Source: Protula sp. h YS-2021
Taxonomy: Eukaryota; Annelida; Polychaeta; Sabellida; Serpulidae
Length of the DNA: 64,000 nt
Assembly (NCBI GenBank): GCA_949752745.1
Contig: OX457027.1
Span: 84,059,936 to 84,123,935 of the forward strand
Direction of reading: 5' to 3'
The notes below the pieces were generated by a model, which was given only the letters and a program-made list of their open reading frames with translations, had not been told where the DNA came from and did no database searches. The position numbers and the translations under genes are program-made. Of this stretch, positions 35,501 through 39,118 are shown one piece after another; position 1 is the stretch's first letter; every line of letters starts with the position of its first letter.

Positions 35501-38500
35501 AGAATTGTATTCTGCTACGTAGGGATTATTTGCTTTCGCATACTTGTGTGTGATCACGGATATTCCTCCACGTATGCCTTGCTCAACCATTTGGTACATG
35601 TCAATGTCATTGATCAATTCCAACTTCACCTTTGTCGCTTTTAACATTGCATCCCACGACAGTCCTGGTGCTGTATAGTAATGAGCAGGATCCAATTCAT
35701 ACGTGTTGAGGCATACTTGACGAAAGTTTTCAAACACGTCAGCTAGTAATAACACATCTGATTTCAGGTACAGGTCGTGGTATTCACCAAATGTTGTACA
35801 GTTGAATGTATCCCACACCTTCTGCGCATGTGCATAATCCTCATCGCTAATGTCCTCTTCGCTAAGCTGACTATAAAACTTGTCCTTTGATGGTAGCTGT
35901 GTTTCAGCAAACTTGGATGGCTCGTCCACGTAATCGTAGGGGTACACTCCCTTTCTCAGCAGCAAATCTTGCTGGTTACTATCGTGAATGTGAGAGGTCA
36001 TGTTGTAGAAGTTGTCTTTGCCTTCTGCTGCAAGGTTGGATACCAACTTCTGTAGAGAGGTACTCATGAACTGAAAGCTGTCTGTAAATTTCAGATTGCT
36101 CATGGTGAATGCAATATATTTCTCAATGGTGTTGGGAATGACTGTAATCGTTTCATCTTTGAATTTCCCAATTTCCTCCATGATAAGGTGACTGTCATAA
36201 CCTCGCAAATTGTGGAAAAACACAGGAATGATAAAAGAATCTTTATCCCCCTGCTTATCCTTTCTAAGTCGGAATTGTAAGTTGCATTCACTATGTGCAG
36301 CTCCGCGATATTTGCCATTGATATGGTCATGATCTCTCACACGATCTGCTCCTAGAGGTTCATGACAAATGTAGCAATCAACAGCGTTCTTAAAATTCTC
36401 TTTGTCTTCGGAAGTCATAACCATTTCCTTTGGCCGCTCTAAACCACGTACAATACGATCACGTTCATTCAACATATGGTCTAAAAAGACCTTTACGGCA
36501 TTGTCTCCTCGATACACGACTGGTGCACGTGTGTTGTACTGGCTCACAACCACATAGGCAAAGCTGTTTGGACGATGATGTTGATACTTGTCTCCTTCAT
36601 GCTTTTGCGTGAAACATTCAAAGTCTGCATAAATCACAAACGGTGCTCGTTGTTGTTTAGCCACATTCTTGAACTTGATGAAGGGTTCCTTGGGAAATGA
36701 TAAACGTTGCGCGCCATGCTTGCCACACACTTCACGATGCTCATCTAAAAGCTCTTGTCGCATAAACCCGTGAAGACAGTTGAAACAATAAAAAGCTGCA
36801 CCATTATGCTTTGATCGATAAGACATAAGTCTGCTGAAATTCTTGATGAGGCAGTAATGCCTTTTCTTGTCATCGCTAATCAAAAGCAAGTTGATTTCTC
36901 TCGCATTGGTGTTTCGACTCAGTTGTATTGGAACAACTACATCTTGTTCATATCCAAACACGTTAATGGACATATCATTCTCCTTTTCAAACTTTGGAAT
37001 GTCTGTAATCGGTGTCGGAAATGCCATACCCTCTACCTTTAATTCCTTCTCAAATGGCTTGTAATTATTCACGCGATTTGCATTTCTGTCATGAGGGTGA
37101 AGGTATGCCAATACTGACCATAAGAAACACTTGTTGTCATCATTCTTAATGTTTATCACACCTTTTGTTTTCTTCACTTTCTTCGGTAGTGGAATAAAAC
37201 TACTCGCATCCAGTGGCGCTGACGTAGCTGTATGTACTTCAATGTACAGTATGTTATCCAATACCCAGCCAGAGCCTTGTCGCTCATGTTCATCAAACTT
37301 AGTAAACAATTCTTTATAGGCGTCTGGCAAGTCCTGCTCAATATCTGCTGGGTTGTATGCTGTATACGTTGGACTGCTGATAAATGAATTATCCACTTGT
37401 TCTACCATAACACCTTCAGCATTCGCTGTCAGTTTCTTGAAACGTGCATGAACGACAATGTACCATTTCATTCCATAGTTTAAGGTCTCCAACAAATGTG
37501 TCTTGATACGGTTCTCTTGTTGTCGCATTTCAAGCAGTAAATCCGATCCATCCTCAGACTCAAATCGTCTTTCCTGTGCGTTTTCTCCCAGACTAACCCT
37601 TCTACCTCTCCCTACTTGTCCTGTTTTTTCTTTCTGTGAAACATGTTCTTCATGAGACGCATTTTCCATCTCAGCTGGTATGCATGCATGTGCCTCAAAT
37701 GCATCCATAGATGGAAATATTTTAATGCATTCACAGCAGAGGACTGGATGAGGTCTGATAACACCATCTTGTACCGTCTTTCGTCTCTTGGCTTCAATCA
37801 TCTCAACAAGCTCTTCATTAGCACGTTTCATCTTAGCTGGTTTGCATGTATGTGCTACGAACAATTCCAGAGATGGAAATGTTACATTACAATCATGACA
37901 GACGACTGATGTGTCTGAATTAGATGCCATTGTTGTTGTCACGTCAATTGCTTAAACTGATATGATGAAATGTAGGTCTCACTCATCCTATTTATACCAC
38001 CTAGGCATGTATTGCAGAGACATCTAGCGGAGAGCGATGTGTTCTGACGATACCTGAAAGCATTAAGAAAAGAAAAGCATAATATGTTTTCAAAAAAATT
38101 AAATTTTGGATTAGAACCCTCATTTTTACTCTACTACACCATGGTAAAATGTTCAAACTTATTTTATACATCATATTATGTCAAAAAACAAAATTTGTTA
38201 AAGTTGGTCTAGAACCCTCATTTTTACCCTACTACACCATTGTATAATGTTTAAACTTATTTTATACATCATATTTTGTCAAAAAACAAAATTTGTTAAA
38301 ATTGGTCTAGAACCACCATTTTTCAACTACTATGACTTTAGAATATTCAAATAAGTAGCGTGCTAAAATGTTCAAACTTATTTTATATATCATATGGTGT
38401 TAAAAACTAAATTTGTTAAAGTTGGTCTAGAACCACCATTTTCCCACTACTATAACTTTAGAACATTCAAATAAGTAGCATGCTAAAATGTTCAAATTTA

Positions 38501-39077
38501 TTTTATATATTATATGTTATCAAAAAACTACATTTGTTAAATGTGCTTTAGAAGTGTCATTTTCCAACTACTATAACTTTAGAACATAACATTGGACTTA
38601 ACGTAGGGAAAATCCCATTCCTTCTCAAATTTATTGATTGTTCCCACACTCGAGCGCACTCTGAAATTATCGATCGGTTTTCCCTCACACTCTGTACGAG
38701 TGCACTCTGAAATTATCGATCGGTTTTCCCTTACACTCTGTACGAGTGCACTCTGAAATTATCGATCGGTTTTCCCTCACACTCTGTACGAGTGCACTCT
38801 GAAATTATCGATCGGTTTTCCACCACACTCTGTACGAGTGCACTCTGAAATTTCTCAGTCGGTTTTCCCCCACACTCTGTACACATGTACTTATGCTATG
38901 TGTGTGGTTACTGTAATGGGGAAACCATTGAAATATGACTAATTAAATATTATCATAATAATAATAATAATAAAAAAAAAAAAAAAAAAAAAAGTTACAC
39001 AGTCACATAATGTCACAGAGTCACATGATGTCACAGTCACATGTTGTCACATAATGTCACAGAGTCATAAAAGTGAA

Positions 39078-39118
<41 letters not shown>

